From Polyangiaceae bacterium (GTDB lineage Bacteria > Myxococcota_A > Polyangia > Polyangiales > Polyangiaceae), in contig JAWKRG010000004.1 of NCBI GenBank assembly GCA_041389725.1, positions 970,995-1,034,994 on the forward strand: a DNA stretch of 64,000 nucleotides, read 5' to 3'. Positions 43,753-52,390 of this stretch are shown here, piece after piece. Made by a program: the position numbers and the translations under genes. The notes under the pieces are model-generated. The model worked only from the letters and a program-made list of their open reading frames with translations, was not told the DNA's origin and did no database searches. How positions within the stretch are numbered: position 1 is the first letter of the stretch; each line of letters begins with the position of its first letter.

Positions 43753-44076
43753 ATGCAATTTCGCACTCTCGATCTCGCGCTCGCCACCCAGCGCAACCTC
43801 GCGCCGCTCGTTGCGCGCGTGCAGCGCCATGACAAGAAGCTTGCCGCGCAGCTGCGCGACGCGACCAACAGCTTCGTGCTGAACCTCGGCGAGGGCGCCG
43901 CGAGCGACCCCGGCACGCGCCGCTCGCGCTACTTCAGCGCCGCCGGCAGCGCCAGCGAAGTCCGCGCCGGGCTCCGCGCCGCTCAGGGCTGGGGCTACGT
44001 CAGCGGGTCCGCCCTCGCGCCCGTCTTCGAGCAGCTCGATCACCTGCTCGCAGCCTTGTGGAAGCTGACGCACTAG
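43753..44076 (+). CDS. Four-helix-bundle protein (S23/IVS family)
   Basis: A 107-residue cytosolic protein of the family first seen within 23S rRNA intervening sequences. Typical words are LRDATNSFVLNLGEG, RRSRYFSAAGSASEVRAGL and GWGY. CAAGGAGCACAGC ahead of ATG 43753 is a clear ribosome site. The family forms pentameric helical bundles of unknown role and is often found near mobile or repeat-rich DNA, as here: a minisatellite upstream and a five-hairpin array downstream. Confidence 0.9.
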   Translation: MQFRTLDLALATQRNLAPLVARVQRHDKKLAAQLRDATNSFVLNLGEGAASDPGTRRSRYFSAAGSASEVRAGLRAAQGWGYVSGSALAPVFEQLDHLLAALWKLTH

Positions 44077-44084
44077 TGCTGTGT

Positions 44085-44201
44085 CTCAGAATTCGTAGTC
44101 CGAATTCTGAGCGGGCGCTTCGCGCCCGTGCGCTGCTTCGCAGCGCGGGCACTGGCGTCATCGGGGGCGTCCCGCCCCCGGAAACCGGCTCCGCCGGTTT
44201 C
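44085..44201. terminator. Array of five consecutive hairpins
   Basis: Five perfect stem-loops stand in a row: 44085-44111 (11-bp stem), 44112-44128 (6-bp, CTTCG loop), 44130-44146 (6-bp, CTTCG loop), 44163-44179 (7-bp) and 44181-44201 (9-bp). They occupy the gap between the convergent four-helix-bundle and HNH genes. Any of them could stop transcription on either strand; their number suggests more than one function. Confidence 0.72.
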
Positions 44202-44291
44202 GAGTGACGTGGCTGGACCCGTGCCCAAGAGCCGAGACGGGTACCGTTCATCGTGGCCGCGCCCCGAGCCCGGCCCGTGAAGGAAGTTCGC

Positions 44292-46058
44292 TCACTGTTG
44301 GCTCCACCGCGCCATGTGCCCCATGCCGAAGTCCTGCTCTGCGGCCAGGGCGTTGTGCGCACGGCAGCGAAGACTCACCGTCTCGATCCGGTGCCGCCCA
44401 CCTTTCGCAAAGGCGATCTCGTGATGGAACTCCAGGCCGCCGCGTTCCCGACAACGCCGACCCCGAGCATCGACGAAGGTACACCTGCCGCCATCTCGTT
44501 CCCAGACGCCGCGCCGCAGCTCAGCGGGTAAGTACCGGCTTTCCTCCAGCGCCACGCCATCCGCGCTCGTGTCACTACCTACGCTCCGGTGCGGATCGGC
44601 GTCTTCGTCAGATGCCAGTCCGTTCCGGTGCGGATGAGCGCTGTCAGTAGCGCCATCCGTTGATACGCACCGGTGCGGATTGTCTTCACCGCCAAGTGCC
44701 AGTCCGCTCCGGTGCGGATGAGCGCTGTCGGTAGCGCCATCCCGCGATACGCGCCGGTGCGGATCGTCGTCGTCAATGCGGGCGCTCTGGCGCGTATCAT
44801 CGCCACTCTCAGCGCAGTTGCGTCGGTGGTCGCGAGCTCCAACTTCGCGTGGCTTGGTGTGCTCGGCATCATCGGACCCGCTCTGGCGCGTGCTGGTGCC
44901 AACGCGACTGCGTTGTGGCCTATCCACCAGCGCGCACTTGCGCTTCTTCAACTCGCGAACGAGCAGCCGCATCGCACGCAAGTGCACCTCCGCGACTACA
45001 TGACCATTCTCCCCCGGCCCGAGCAACTCCTGCGCTTCTTGAAGAAGCCGCACGTATTCTTCTCCTGCCGTGAACTGCACCTTGAAGCGCTGCTCGACGG
45101 CTGGTGCTCTCGCTTCCGAGCCCGAGGTCGTCCCCGCGTCCGAACTCGCGCCCGCGTCCGAGCTCGCACCCGCGTTCGCGCCCGTTCCCGCGTCCGAGCT
45201 CGCACCCGCGTTCGCGCCCGTTCCTGCGTCCGAGCTCGCATCTGCCGTGTTCGCCTTCGCGCCGGCGCCCGAGTTTGCGTCAACTCTGTCCGCTGCTCGC
45301 ACATTTGTGCCCACCCGGCGCAGCGCCGGCCCCAAAGGTTCGACCCGCGCCGGAACACCGGGCCGAGGATCGAACTGCCGCACCAGCGTGAGGATCTCGC
45401 GCCTAGACCGGTGCCTCGCCGCATCGAGCAGCTGCCCCAGATTTTCGTCCCTCAACTGCGGCCCCAGCAGCAAGAGACCCGACAAGTGCAACTCACCTGA
45501 GGCAAGCATGTCGAGCAGCACCGGAAAGCGTCGCACCAGCCGCGCCGCCAGCGCGCGCCGTTGCGCCGTGTCTTCGGGCATGCCGAGTTCATAGCGGCAA
45601 TAGGTGTACAGGCTCGAGCAGGCGCGCAAGCGATGCACTCCCCGGCTTTCCACTTCCGCCAGGTGAGCCAATAGCGCCACGACTGCCCGATTCGCCCGCG
45701 CCGCGGCCACGACCGTGCCGTCGAGGAGCTCCGCATCGGATAGTGCACCGAGGGCATGCTGCTCCGCGCTCCGTGTGCTGGCCGCGGTCCGCACCGGTGC
45801 GGATGCCGCTGCTTCCGGCGCGCCGGTCTTCCTCGCCTCGGCCCGTACCGGTGCGGATCCGTTCGCACCCCCGACTCCTGTTCCGCTCGCCTCGATCCGC
45901 GCCGGTGCGGATCCGTTCGCACCCCCCAGTCCGCTCGCTTCGACCCGCGCCGCCGTGCCGGTCTTCGTGGCCTCGGTCCGCACCGGTGCGGATGCCTTCG
46001 TACCGGGTTCCATCTCGCAACGCTGCTCTGCTTCCGTGTGCATGCTCGCACCATACAC
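44292..46058 (-). CDS. HNH endonuclease-domain protein with internal repeats
   Basis: A 588-residue protein of the DUF222-like/HNH type common in myxobacteria and actinobacteria. The middle (LSDAELLDGTVVAAARANRA, YCRYELGMPEDTAQRRALAARL) is the helical N-domain; the end RYLPAELRRGVWERDGGRCTF plus LEFHHEIAFAKGG and RCRAHN is the HNH nuclease, with complete His-His-Asn-type residues. Three low-complexity inserts interrupt it: N-terminal 18-residue units with SAPVRxEA, a middle Ala/Gly/Ser/Asp block, and two copies of a 28-residue DxPHR...DGATDSAHPHR unit. The start may be ATG 46058 or 46043. Its target is unknown; the inserts are probably flexible linkers. Confidence 0.82.
   Translation of the reverse strand: MYGASMHTEAEQRCEMEPGTKASAPVRTEATKTGTAARVEASGLGGANGSAPARIEASGTGVGGANGSAPVRAEARKTGAPEAAASAPVRTAASTRSAEQHALGALSDAELLDGTVVAAARANRAVVALLAHLAEVESRGVHRLRACSSLYTYCRYELGMPEDTAQRRALAARLVRRFPVLLDMLASGELHLSGLLLLGPQLRDENLGQLLDAARHRSRREILTLVRQFDPRPGVPARVEPLGPALRRVGTNVRAADRVDANSGAGAKANTADASSDAGTGANAGASSDAGTGANAGASSDAGASSDAGTTSGSEARAPAVEQRFKVQFTAGEEYVRLLQEAQELLGPGENGHVVAEVHLRAMRLLVRELKKRKCALVDRPQRSRVGTSTRQSGSDDAEHTKPREVGARDHRRNCAESGDDTRQSARIDDDDPHRRVSRDGATDSAHPHRSGLALGGEDNPHRCVSTDGATDSAHPHRNGLASDEDADPHRSVGSDTSADGVALEESRYLPAELRRGVWERDGGRCTFVDARGRRCRERGGLEFHHEIAFAKGGRHRIETVSLRCRAHNALAAEQDFGMGHMARWSQQ
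44586..44764 (-). repeat. 84-bp repeats with CCGGTGCGGAT motif (C-terminal block)
   Basis: CCGGTGCGGAT occurs at 44586, 44625, 44670, 44709 and 44754; spacings 39 and 45 alternate, giving an 84-bp period that encodes a 28-residue protein repeat. On the coding strand the motif is read GAT-CCG-CAC-CGG (Asp-Pro-His-Arg). Confidence 0.88.
45794..45993 (-). repeat. CCGGTGCGGAT repeats (N-terminal block, other reading frame)
   Basis: The same 11-mer occurs at 45794, 45848, 45902 and 45983, with spacings 54, 54 and 81 (multiples of 27). Here the coding strand reads TCC-GCA-CCG-G (Ser-Ala-Pro), one frame away from the C-terminal block. Confidence 0.85.
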
Positions 46059-46680
46059 CCTGGTTTTTCAGCCCTCTGGTTGCCCGCGTGCTGCGCGACC
46101 GCACATCGAATCGACTGCGCAGTCGTCAGCACTCGCGATCACTCATCAGCGCGCGATTGCGGCGCAGCACAAGGCATCGAAACAACGAGCGACGAAATCG
46201 AAGCGCCGCTCTCCCGGAAACACGTCAATAGCAAAGTGAAGGCACATGCGCTTTTCTTCGTCGCATGGCGCGCGCGACTTGCGCATGTGTCTGCTGAGCA
46301 AGATACCTGCACCTTCGCGCCGGCGCCGCGCTCTTCACATCGCGCTCGCGTCGCACTCCCACAACACGCGAGGCGGGCCCCCAACAGGCCCGCCAACTCT
46401 GCCGCGACCGAGCGTCTCCCCAAGGCACGCCGGCGCAAGAGACGAATCGGCCAACAGCAATCCAACCCGCGCAAGTGACTGCCAGCAGTCAGGAACCACG
46501 CTGCCAGTCAGGAAGGCGGCCTGCCCACTCACGCGCTAGCGATATCAGCTCAGCTCGGCCCAACCCACACGTGCGACTCACCGACCAGCAGTCAGGAACC
46601 ACGCTGACAGCAAGGAAACCGGCCACGCCCCGTGCCCTCGAACACTTGCGATCCGGTGGCTTCGTGGCAAACCGCGTACG
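46059..46680. other. 620-bp gap with a direct repeat
   Basis: CCAGCAGTCAGGAACCACGC is found at 46482 and again at 46585 (103-bp offset), with weaker similarity before and after. No frame has coding character, and no promoter was recognised for the following gene. Confidence 0.6.
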
Positions 46681-47145
46681 ATGCAAGTGTTCCTTGCGAC
46701 CGCCGCGTATTTGCTCTTCCTTGCAGGCGTAACCTGGTCGGTCGCAACTGTAGCCCGACGGGTCCGTGAGGAGACCTTGCGGAAGGCGCAGGCGATCGAG
46801 GAACTACGGTCTCGCGTTGGAGAAGCCGTCAGGGAGTCCCCGGTCGTCAAGGAAGGCCAGGTTATCGTCATGTACAACCATCTGCTTGGCTATCTGCTGA
46901 ATGCAGCGGGTGAGACTTTCCAGGGAGACCCCGAGGACGAGATCTACTTCATTTGCGACAACCTCGAAGCTGCTCGCAGGTATGCCCGAGACGCAAGTGA
47001 ACGAATGCCCCACGTGGTGTGCGTACTTCTCGCTTCCGACGGAACCGAGCTGGAGTTCATCGCAAGTGCGAACGCGAAGACGGTACCTGTTCGACGGAAA
47101 CCAACCTGGTTCGGCCAGTTTCTCTCCAAGATACGCCGGAGGTAG
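46681..47145 (+). CDS. Single-pass membrane protein, function unknown
   Basis: A 154-residue protein. The N-terminus (QVFLATAAYLLFLAGVTWSVA) is a membrane helix followed by a charged helix (RRVREETLRKAQAIEELRSRV). The rest is a soluble alpha/beta domain (DEIYFICDNLEAARRYARDASE, VVCVLLASDGTELEFIAS) with no family I recognise. The ATG is at 46681; no strong ribosome site precedes it. The following 220 bp to 47365 show nothing. Confidence 0.55.
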   Translation: MQVFLATAAYLLFLAGVTWSVATVARRVREETLRKAQAIEELRSRVGEAVRESPVVKEGQVIVMYNHLLGYLLNAAGETFQGDPEDEIYFICDNLEAARRYARDASERMPHVVCVLLASDGTELEFIASANAKTVPVRRKPTWFGQFLSKIRRR

Positions 47146-47365
47146 CGCTGAAGCTCTTTGCCGAGTTGAGACACGCGAGACGCGTCGGAATCCCACCCCG
47201 TCGGCCCGTCGGGTATCGCGAAGCGCGTTCGAAGGAGGGCGCCCGTGTCGCGTCGACGCTTCGTCGCGAAGTGGCGGTACAGGCGCGCGAGCAAACCGCC
47301 ATGTCGAACCGAGCGCACCCAAGCAGCGTATTTCAGCAGCCGCCCACCCTCCAATCACCGCCCCG

Positions 47366-48577
47366 TCACGGACACGCGATCCCCCACGCGTCCAGATCCC
47401 AAGTCTTGATCAACGTCGAGAAGCCCGCGGCTGACGGTTGGCCGCACACGCTGCTCTTCTTGCCTGCGCCCTGAGACGAGGAGTCCACGTACTCCACGTG
47501 GAACACGGCCTTGCCGGCGGCGATGAAGGGCTGCGTGGTGCTGCACTCGGAGTACGCAAGGCATTCTTCGTTCAGCGCCCAGTCGAAGTCGTTCACCAAG
47601 TCAGGGACGAGGTCGACTGCGTTCTTCAAGCCAACGGACAGCCCGCGCGCATGCGCTTCTTTGGCCAGGAAGCGGTTGTAGTCGATCTGGGTTGCCTCGG
47701 TCAGGGAGAACCCACTGCTGTTCGCGTAGCCGTCCACGTTGTCGGGCTCGACACCATCGCAGCCCTTGTTCACGGCCAGCGCCATGCGCGCCTTCATGAT
47801 CTGGCGCACGTTGTTCGAGCGCGTGTCGAGCCAGCGCTCGCCGGGCCAGCCATCCAGCGCGTTTCCGTAGTCGGAGGCGTTGAACTGGGATGCATCCGGG
47901 CGCCAGTCTTCGCGGCTTCCCGCCGAGAAGTAGCAGATCACGCGCTGCCCGCTGGCGCGCACGTTCGCGATCGTGCTCGCGCTGGTCTCGAACAAGTCCA
48001 GATCGACCATCTCCGCGCCGGGCGCCACTTGCAGGCTGCCCGTGAGTTGCCAGTGCCAGCGCGTCTTGGGCTTGGGGACCCACGGAGTCGTGGAGCTGCT
48101 GCCGCCACCGCCGGAACTGCCGCCACCAACGCCGCCGCCGCCACTCCCCGAATTGCCGCTGCCACCGGCGCCACCGCTACTACTCCCACCCCCGGCAGTC
48201 CCTGCGCCGCCAGCATTGCCGCCGTTGCCACCACTCCCTGCGCTACCGACCGCCTCGTAGTACTTGCCTGAGCTCCATCCGATCTGTCCGTCGTAGTCCA
48301 CCTGGTAGAAGCCGTTCTTTGGGTTCGGCGTCACCACGCTCACCACTGCGCCTTTCATCACCACGTCGATCACGGAGAAGGACGTTGCAGGTCCCTTGCG
48401 CAGATTGACGTTGCCCGTTGCGCGAAGCAGCGTTCCGCTGGGCTGCGTTCCCCTGACGCCCGCGCCGGCCGCGGTGGCGCCTTCGGTTTCAGGAGCGGGC
48501 ACGTCCGCCGCTGGTGCGCAGGCAGCGAGCAGTCCGAGCAAGAGCAAACACGACGAGAGCGGCGAGAAGAGTCGCAT
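47366..48577 (-). CDS. GH114 endo-alpha-1,4-polygalactosaminidase lipoprotein with SH3b domain
   Basis: A 403-residue secreted glycosidase. MRLFSPLSSCLLLLGLLAAC ends in a lipobox (Cys20). A bacterial SH3 domain (ATGNVNLRKGPATSFSVIDVV, GQIGWSSGKYYE) precedes a Gly/Ser linker. The TIM-barrel GH114 domain follows, with DLDLFET, VICYFSAGSREDWR, GCDGVEPDNVDGY and GLKNAVDLV; the paired acids DLD and GVEPDN are the likely catalytic pair. The family cleaves galactosamine polymers in biofilm matrix, so prey or biofilm degradation is plausible. ATG 48577 was chosen because it starts the signal. Confidence 0.9.
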   Translation of the reverse strand: MRLFSPLSSCLLLLGLLAACAPAADVPAPETEGATAAGAGVRGTQPSGTLLRATGNVNLRKGPATSFSVIDVVMKGAVVSVVTPNPKNGFYQVDYDGQIGWSSGKYYEAVGSAGSGGNGGNAGGAGTAGGGSSSGGAGGSGNSGSGGGGVGGGSSGGGGSSSTTPWVPKPKTRWHWQLTGSLQVAPGAEMVDLDLFETSASTIANVRASGQRVICYFSAGSREDWRPDASQFNASDYGNALDGWPGERWLDTRSNNVRQIMKARMALAVNKGCDGVEPDNVDGYANSSGFSLTEATQIDYNRFLAKEAHARGLSVGLKNAVDLVPDLVNDFDWALNEECLAYSECSTTQPFIAAGKAVFHVEYVDSSSQGAGKKSSVCGQPSAAGFSTLIKTWDLDAWGIACP

Positions 48578-48797
48578 GGCTGCCGGCGAAAGCAGGATTC
48601 GTGCTACGGCCTCCAGTCCGTGCATTTCGCCGGGAATCCGACCATCCCAGGCGTTCGACCCGCGCCATTTCCGGAGCGCATCCGGACGCGCACGGATTCG
48701 TCCCGTACCGCCGTCACGACCCGAGCCCTTCGGTCCCGGAACCGACACTGGGCCTGCGCCCCGGAACTGGCCCCGAATGTGCGGCGTGGCGGAACTA

Positions 48798-48825
48798 GTA
48801 TGCCATACAAGTTGTATGGCATACT
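48798..48825. promoter_or_regulatory. 27-bp palindrome over the promoter of the DUF234 ATPase gene
   Basis: GTATGCCATACAA, one base, and TTGTATGGCATAC form a perfect 13-1-13 palindrome at 48798-48824. The right end gives CATACT (48820-48825), a possible -10 that is 6 bases from GTG 48832. Hexamer and spacing equal those at the RHH gene (33007/33019). A -35 consensus is not evident. Confidence 0.75.
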
Positions 48826-48831
48826 GCATTC

Positions 48832-50208
48832 GTGCCCGACGAGTTCTTCGACCGCGAGCGCGAGTTGGCTGCCTTGGATGCTGCCTGGCGTTCGCCCGGC
48901 TCGAGCCTCGTTCTGCTGTGGGGTCGCCGCCGAACGGGCAAGACGAGCTTGCTCGGGCGCTTTGTGGGGAGTAAGCGCGCGATCTTCTACGGCGCAACGG
49001 AGCAGGCTCCCGCCGCGGAATTGGAGGCGTTTTCGAAAGCGGCCCGGGATGCGCTGCGGCCGTCTGGCACGGACTTCCTTGCACACGGTCATTTCACAGA
49101 TTGGGCGACGGCATTCGACTACCTTGTCCAGCGCGCGCAGCGGGAGAAGCTAGCCGTCGTCATCGACGAGTTTCCCTACCTCGTCGACGCCGACCCGTCC
49201 TTGCCATCGATCTTGCAGCGCTTCTGGGACCACCTCGGCCGACGTAGCAAGCTCAAGCTGATTCTCTGCGGGTCTGCACAGGCTGTGATGGAAGAACTGC
49301 AGGCCGATCGAGCCCCGCTGTTCGGTCGTGTCGATGTACGGCTGCAGCTCCGACCCTTCTCTCATAGTGAGGCAGCGTTGTTTACGCCCCGACTCCCGCC
49401 CGAGCAGAAGGCGATTGCATACGGCGTGCTTGGTGGCATGCCCACGTACCTGTCGCGCTGGCGGGACGATCTCGGCCACCGCGCGAACCTGCGGCACCTC
49501 TTCGGCAACTCCGCATCGCCGCTGCTCGAGGAAGGTGAGTACGTGCTGAGCAACGAGTTGCACGAAGGTGCAGGGTATTTCCGCATCCTCCGGGCCATCG
49601 CTTCGGGAAACAGGACGTACTCGGGTATCCGTCGCTTCGCGGACATTGATGTACAGCGGCAGCTCGAGCGACTCATCCAGGTGGGGCTGGTCGAGCGAGT
49701 CGTTCCGATCACAGAGAACCCAAGCCGGACCAAACGAGCGGTCTATCGTATTGCCGACAACTTCCTCTCCTTCTGGTTCCGCTTCGTGTATCGACACCGG
49801 GCGGACGTTGCGCGCGGTCTAGGAAAGGAAGTCGTGGATCGGACCATTCTTCCAGGCCTTGACGACTACATGGGGGAACCGTGGGAGGAGATGTGTCGGG
49901 AGCACATACGCCACATGGCGGCGAAGGGTACTTTGCCCGTGGTCGTTTCTAGCGTGGGTCGATGGTGGAGTACCGACAACACGGTCGAGATAGACATCGT
50001 CGGCCTGGACGGCGGCAAGGTCGTGCTTGCGGGTTCCGTCAAATGGGCCAAGGCGGTCGAAAGCAGGGAACTCGAAAGGCTTCGGCGAGCGACAGAGTCG
50101 CTTCCCAACCGAGCGAGTCGCATGCAGCTGGTCCTCTGCGCTCGACAGCGCTTGCCCAAGGTAGACGCCCTGTGCTTGTCGGCGCGGGACGTGTTCGCTG
50201 GCGAATAG
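48832..50208 (+). CDS. AAA+ ATPase with C-terminal DUF234 (archaeal-type ATPase family)
   Basis: A 458-residue ATPase. FFDRERELAALD opens the family, Walker A GRRRTGKT is at 31-38 and Walker B VVIDEFPYL near 110-118; sensor LILCGSAQAVMEE and winged-helix parts follow. The C-terminal DUF234 region (EPWEEMCREHI, EIDIVGLDGGKVVLAGSVKW) resembles a PD-(D/E)XK nuclease, but the usual GExK motif reads GSVK, so catalysis is doubtful. The start GTG 48832 has no ribosome site and sits 6 bases after a possible -10. The palindrome over its promoter suggests tight control, possibly by its own product. Roles in defence or mobile DNA have been proposed for such ATPases; this one is unproven. Confidence 0.85.
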   Translation: MPDEFFDRERELAALDAAWRSPGSSLVLLWGRRRTGKTSLLGRFVGSKRAIFYGATEQAPAAELEAFSKAARDALRPSGTDFLAHGHFTDWATAFDYLVQRAQREKLAVVIDEFPYLVDADPSLPSILQRFWDHLGRRSKLKLILCGSAQAVMEELQADRAPLFGRVDVRLQLRPFSHSEAALFTPRLPPEQKAIAYGVLGGMPTYLSRWRDDLGHRANLRHLFGNSASPLLEEGEYVLSNELHEGAGYFRILRAIASGNRTYSGIRRFADIDVQRQLERLIQVGLVERVVPITENPSRTKRAVYRIADNFLSFWFRFVYRHRADVARGLGKEVVDRTILPGLDDYMGEPWEEMCREHIRHMAAKGTLPVVVSSVGRWWSTDNTVEIDIVGLDGGKVVLAGSVKWAKAVESRELERLRRATESLPNRASRMQLVLCARQRLPKVDALCLSARDVFAGE

Positions 50209-50227
50209 TCAATTCCGCCATCACCAA

Positions 50228-51358
50228 CTACGGCGCGGTCCACACGTAGCCGGCGATGGATTCGTACTTGTATCCGATGCTGACTGCGTAGTCGCGCTCG
50301 CTCGTGGTGGTGGTGTAGAAGTGATCACCCACGCCGGAGTGGTAGAGGCGATACAGCGGCGTCGACTGACAGCCCGTCGACGCAGTGCCGATGAATCCCA
50401 TGGCTCCTTCGCTCGTTCCGCCGCCCTCGCAGTTGGATGCCGCGGTGTAGAAGTGCTTTCCGTTGGCTTTGAGACAGCGATAGAAGGAAGTCATCCCGGT
50501 CAGCGCGGTCTTGTACAGATAGTAGAAGTTCTGATACTCGATGGTGTAGCCGCTCGAACTCGCTTCACTCAGACTCGTGGTGTAGAAGTGCGCGCTGATC
50601 CCGCTGTTCAGGCTGCGATGCACGCCGATGCGGCAGCCGGCACTTTCGTCGCAGCTGCCGTTGCAGTTGTCGTCCAGTAGATTGCACTGCTCGCTCGACG
50701 CAGGCGTGTTGGGCTGGCACGACACCTTGCCAGCGCTGCAGCGCATCGTGCCGTCCTTGCAGACGCCGGGTTGCCCGGTCGTGCAACTGGCGCCGCCACC
50801 CGGGTTGCCGTTGTCCAGGTTGCCGTCGCAATCGTCGTCCTGACCATTGCAGCTTTCGACTTTGGGCAGCGATTCGCCGACGCACAGGGTCTCCCAGCTG
50901 CCGCCGGCGCAGTTCTGTGTTCCACCCTTGCATCCACCGTTGCCTTCGGTGCCCGACGGGCCGGAGTAGCATGCGCGCGTGGTCCCGCTCACGCAGCTGC
51001 AGCCCTCGTCCACGGTGCCGTCGCAGTCGTCGTCGATCTCGTTGCAGACTTCGGTTCCAGGCAGCGTGTCCCCCACGCACGCTTGCCATTCTCCCTTGTC
51101 GCAAGTGGTCGTGCCGTCCTTGCACACGCCAATGTTTCGCGTCGCAGGCGGGCCGGTGTAGCACGCGCCGGTTGCGCCCGCTTGGCAGGGGCCACCGTCC
51201 GTGGAAGGGAAGATGCCGCTGTCCGCTATGCCTGTCGGGCCATCCTGTGCAGCGTCGACGCCGGCGTCCGCGCTGGGTTTGGGTCTCGCGTCTTCAGTTT
51301 GCTGTCCCGCGCACGCGGTGGTGGCAAGGAATAGCCACACCGCCACGGAACGACCCAT
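50228..51358 (-). CDS. MopE-type cysteine-rich lipoprotein with DUF5648 repeats
   Basis: A 376-residue exported protein. The signal ends at ATTAC (lipobox). Residues 57-245 have three MopE-like metal-binding repeats (NEIDDDCDGTVDEGC, NGQDDDCDGNLDNG, NLLDDNCNGSCDE) with the associated GxCxxGxxxC units. The C-terminal 130 residues are DUF5648, a beta-propeller-like repeat with three HFYTT motifs. MopE motifs bind calcium or copper; the DUF5648 part probably binds carbohydrate or protein. It is convergent with the DUF234 gene (19 bp apart). Typical of myxobacterial surface proteins. Confidence 0.85.
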   Translation of the reverse strand: MGRSVAVWLFLATTACAGQQTEDARPKPSADAGVDAAQDGPTGIADSGIFPSTDGGPCQAGATGACYTGPPATRNIGVCKDGTTTCDKGEWQACVGDTLPGTEVCNEIDDDCDGTVDEGCSCVSGTTRACYSGPSGTEGNGGCKGGTQNCAGGSWETLCVGESLPKVESCNGQDDDCDGNLDNGNPGGGASCTTGQPGVCKDGTMRCSAGKVSCQPNTPASSEQCNLLDDNCNGSCDESAGCRIGVHRSLNSGISAHFYTTSLSEASSSGYTIEYQNFYYLYKTALTGMTSFYRCLKANGKHFYTAASNCEGGGTSEGAMGFIGTASTGCQSTPLYRLYHSGVGDHFYTTTTSERDYAVSIGYKYESIAGYVWTAP

Positions 51359-51450
51359 CCCGCTAGTCTGACATTCCTCGCGGCGCTTCTCAACGTCGAC
51401 GACTTGTTTTTCCGCACGCGTGCGCCTACGACGTCAGCTGGAGACGCGGC

Positions 51451-52224
51451 GTGTACGAGAAGCTCGACAACGACAAGATCGTCCGCACCATCGAGCAGTT
51501 GGAGCGCCGCATCGACGAGCGTTTTCCTGGCGCCAGTTTGGTGGGCGTGGCCCAGGGGCTCCTCGCCATCGCCAAGACCACCATCGAACGCACGAACGCC
51601 CTGCAACGGCCCCACGTCTGGCTGCGCACCGGTATCGCGCTGTTGCTCGGAAGTGCGGTGGTGGTGCTGCTACTCATGGCCCCCGAGTTGCGATTGAACT
51701 ACCAGATCCGCGCCTTCACGGAGTTGATCCAGACCGTGGAGGCGTTGCTCGGCAGTCTCTTCTTCCTCGGAACGGGCGTCGCGTTCCTGGTCACGTTGGA
51801 AAGCCGCATGAAGCGAAAGGTGGCGCTGGGGCTCGTGCACCAACTGCGAGCGCTTGCCCACATCGTGGACATGCATCAGCTCACCAAAGACCCGGCTGAG
51901 CTCCTCGCGGGTGGACCTGCGACTGCGTCCTCGCCGAAGCGCACGATGACGGACTTCCAGTTGCTGCGATACCTCGACTACTGCTGCGAGCTCTTGTCGC
52001 TGGTGAGCAAGGTGGGCGCGCTGACGGTGCAAGGCTACGTCGACCCGGTGGTGCTCGGCGCCGTGGACGAAGTCGAGAACCTGACCACGGGCCTGTCGAG
52101 CAAGATTTGGCAGAAGATCGCGCTGCTCAAGCAGGCGCAGACGCAGAACGACGCCCAGGAGCGTCGGGAAGCTAGCTGGCGCCGGCGCACACTCACCAAC
52201 AAGCGGCACGGTCGATTGACCTAG
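51451..52224 (+). CDS. Conserved membrane protein with two transmembrane helices
   Basis: A 257-residue protein. The N-terminal soluble part (MYEKLDNDKIVRTIEQLERRIDERFPGASL) resembles a family I have seen without a name. Two helices follow (LRTGIALLLGSAVVVLLLM and LLGSLFFLGTGVAFLV) and then a cytoplasmic helical domain (DFQLLRYLDYCCELLSLVSKVGAL). The tail is strongly basic. GTG 51451 follows GGAG by 9 bases. Function unknown. Confidence 0.68.
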   Translation: MYEKLDNDKIVRTIEQLERRIDERFPGASLVGVAQGLLAIAKTTIERTNALQRPHVWLRTGIALLLGSAVVVLLLMAPELRLNYQIRAFTELIQTVEALLGSLFFLGTGVAFLVTLESRMKRKVALGLVHQLRALAHIVDMHQLTKDPAELLAGGPATASSPKRTMTDFQLLRYLDYCCELLSLVSKVGALTVQGYVDPVVLGAVDEVENLTTGLSSKIWQKIALLKQAQTQNDAQERREASWRRRTLTNKRHGRLT

Positions 52225-52390
52225 CGGCGGCGCCCTGCGGACTGCATGACAGGCTGCGGACTGCGAGCGCCTTCCGACCGGGAAGCGGTCTCAACCGCCA
52301 GGACGCTACGAGCGCAACGGGGCGCCACGAGATTGGCAAGATGAAGGACTTGCGGGGCGACGGGTTTGTCCTAGACAAACCAGGGTCACG

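Noticed and set aside
43753..44076. 23S rRNA intervening sequence
   Set aside because: The four-helix-bundle gene is not inside an rRNA gene; no rRNA sequence flanks it.
46139..46474. 111-codon minus-strand frame in the gap after the HNH gene
   Set aside because: Composition and residue use look random and no family is recognisable.
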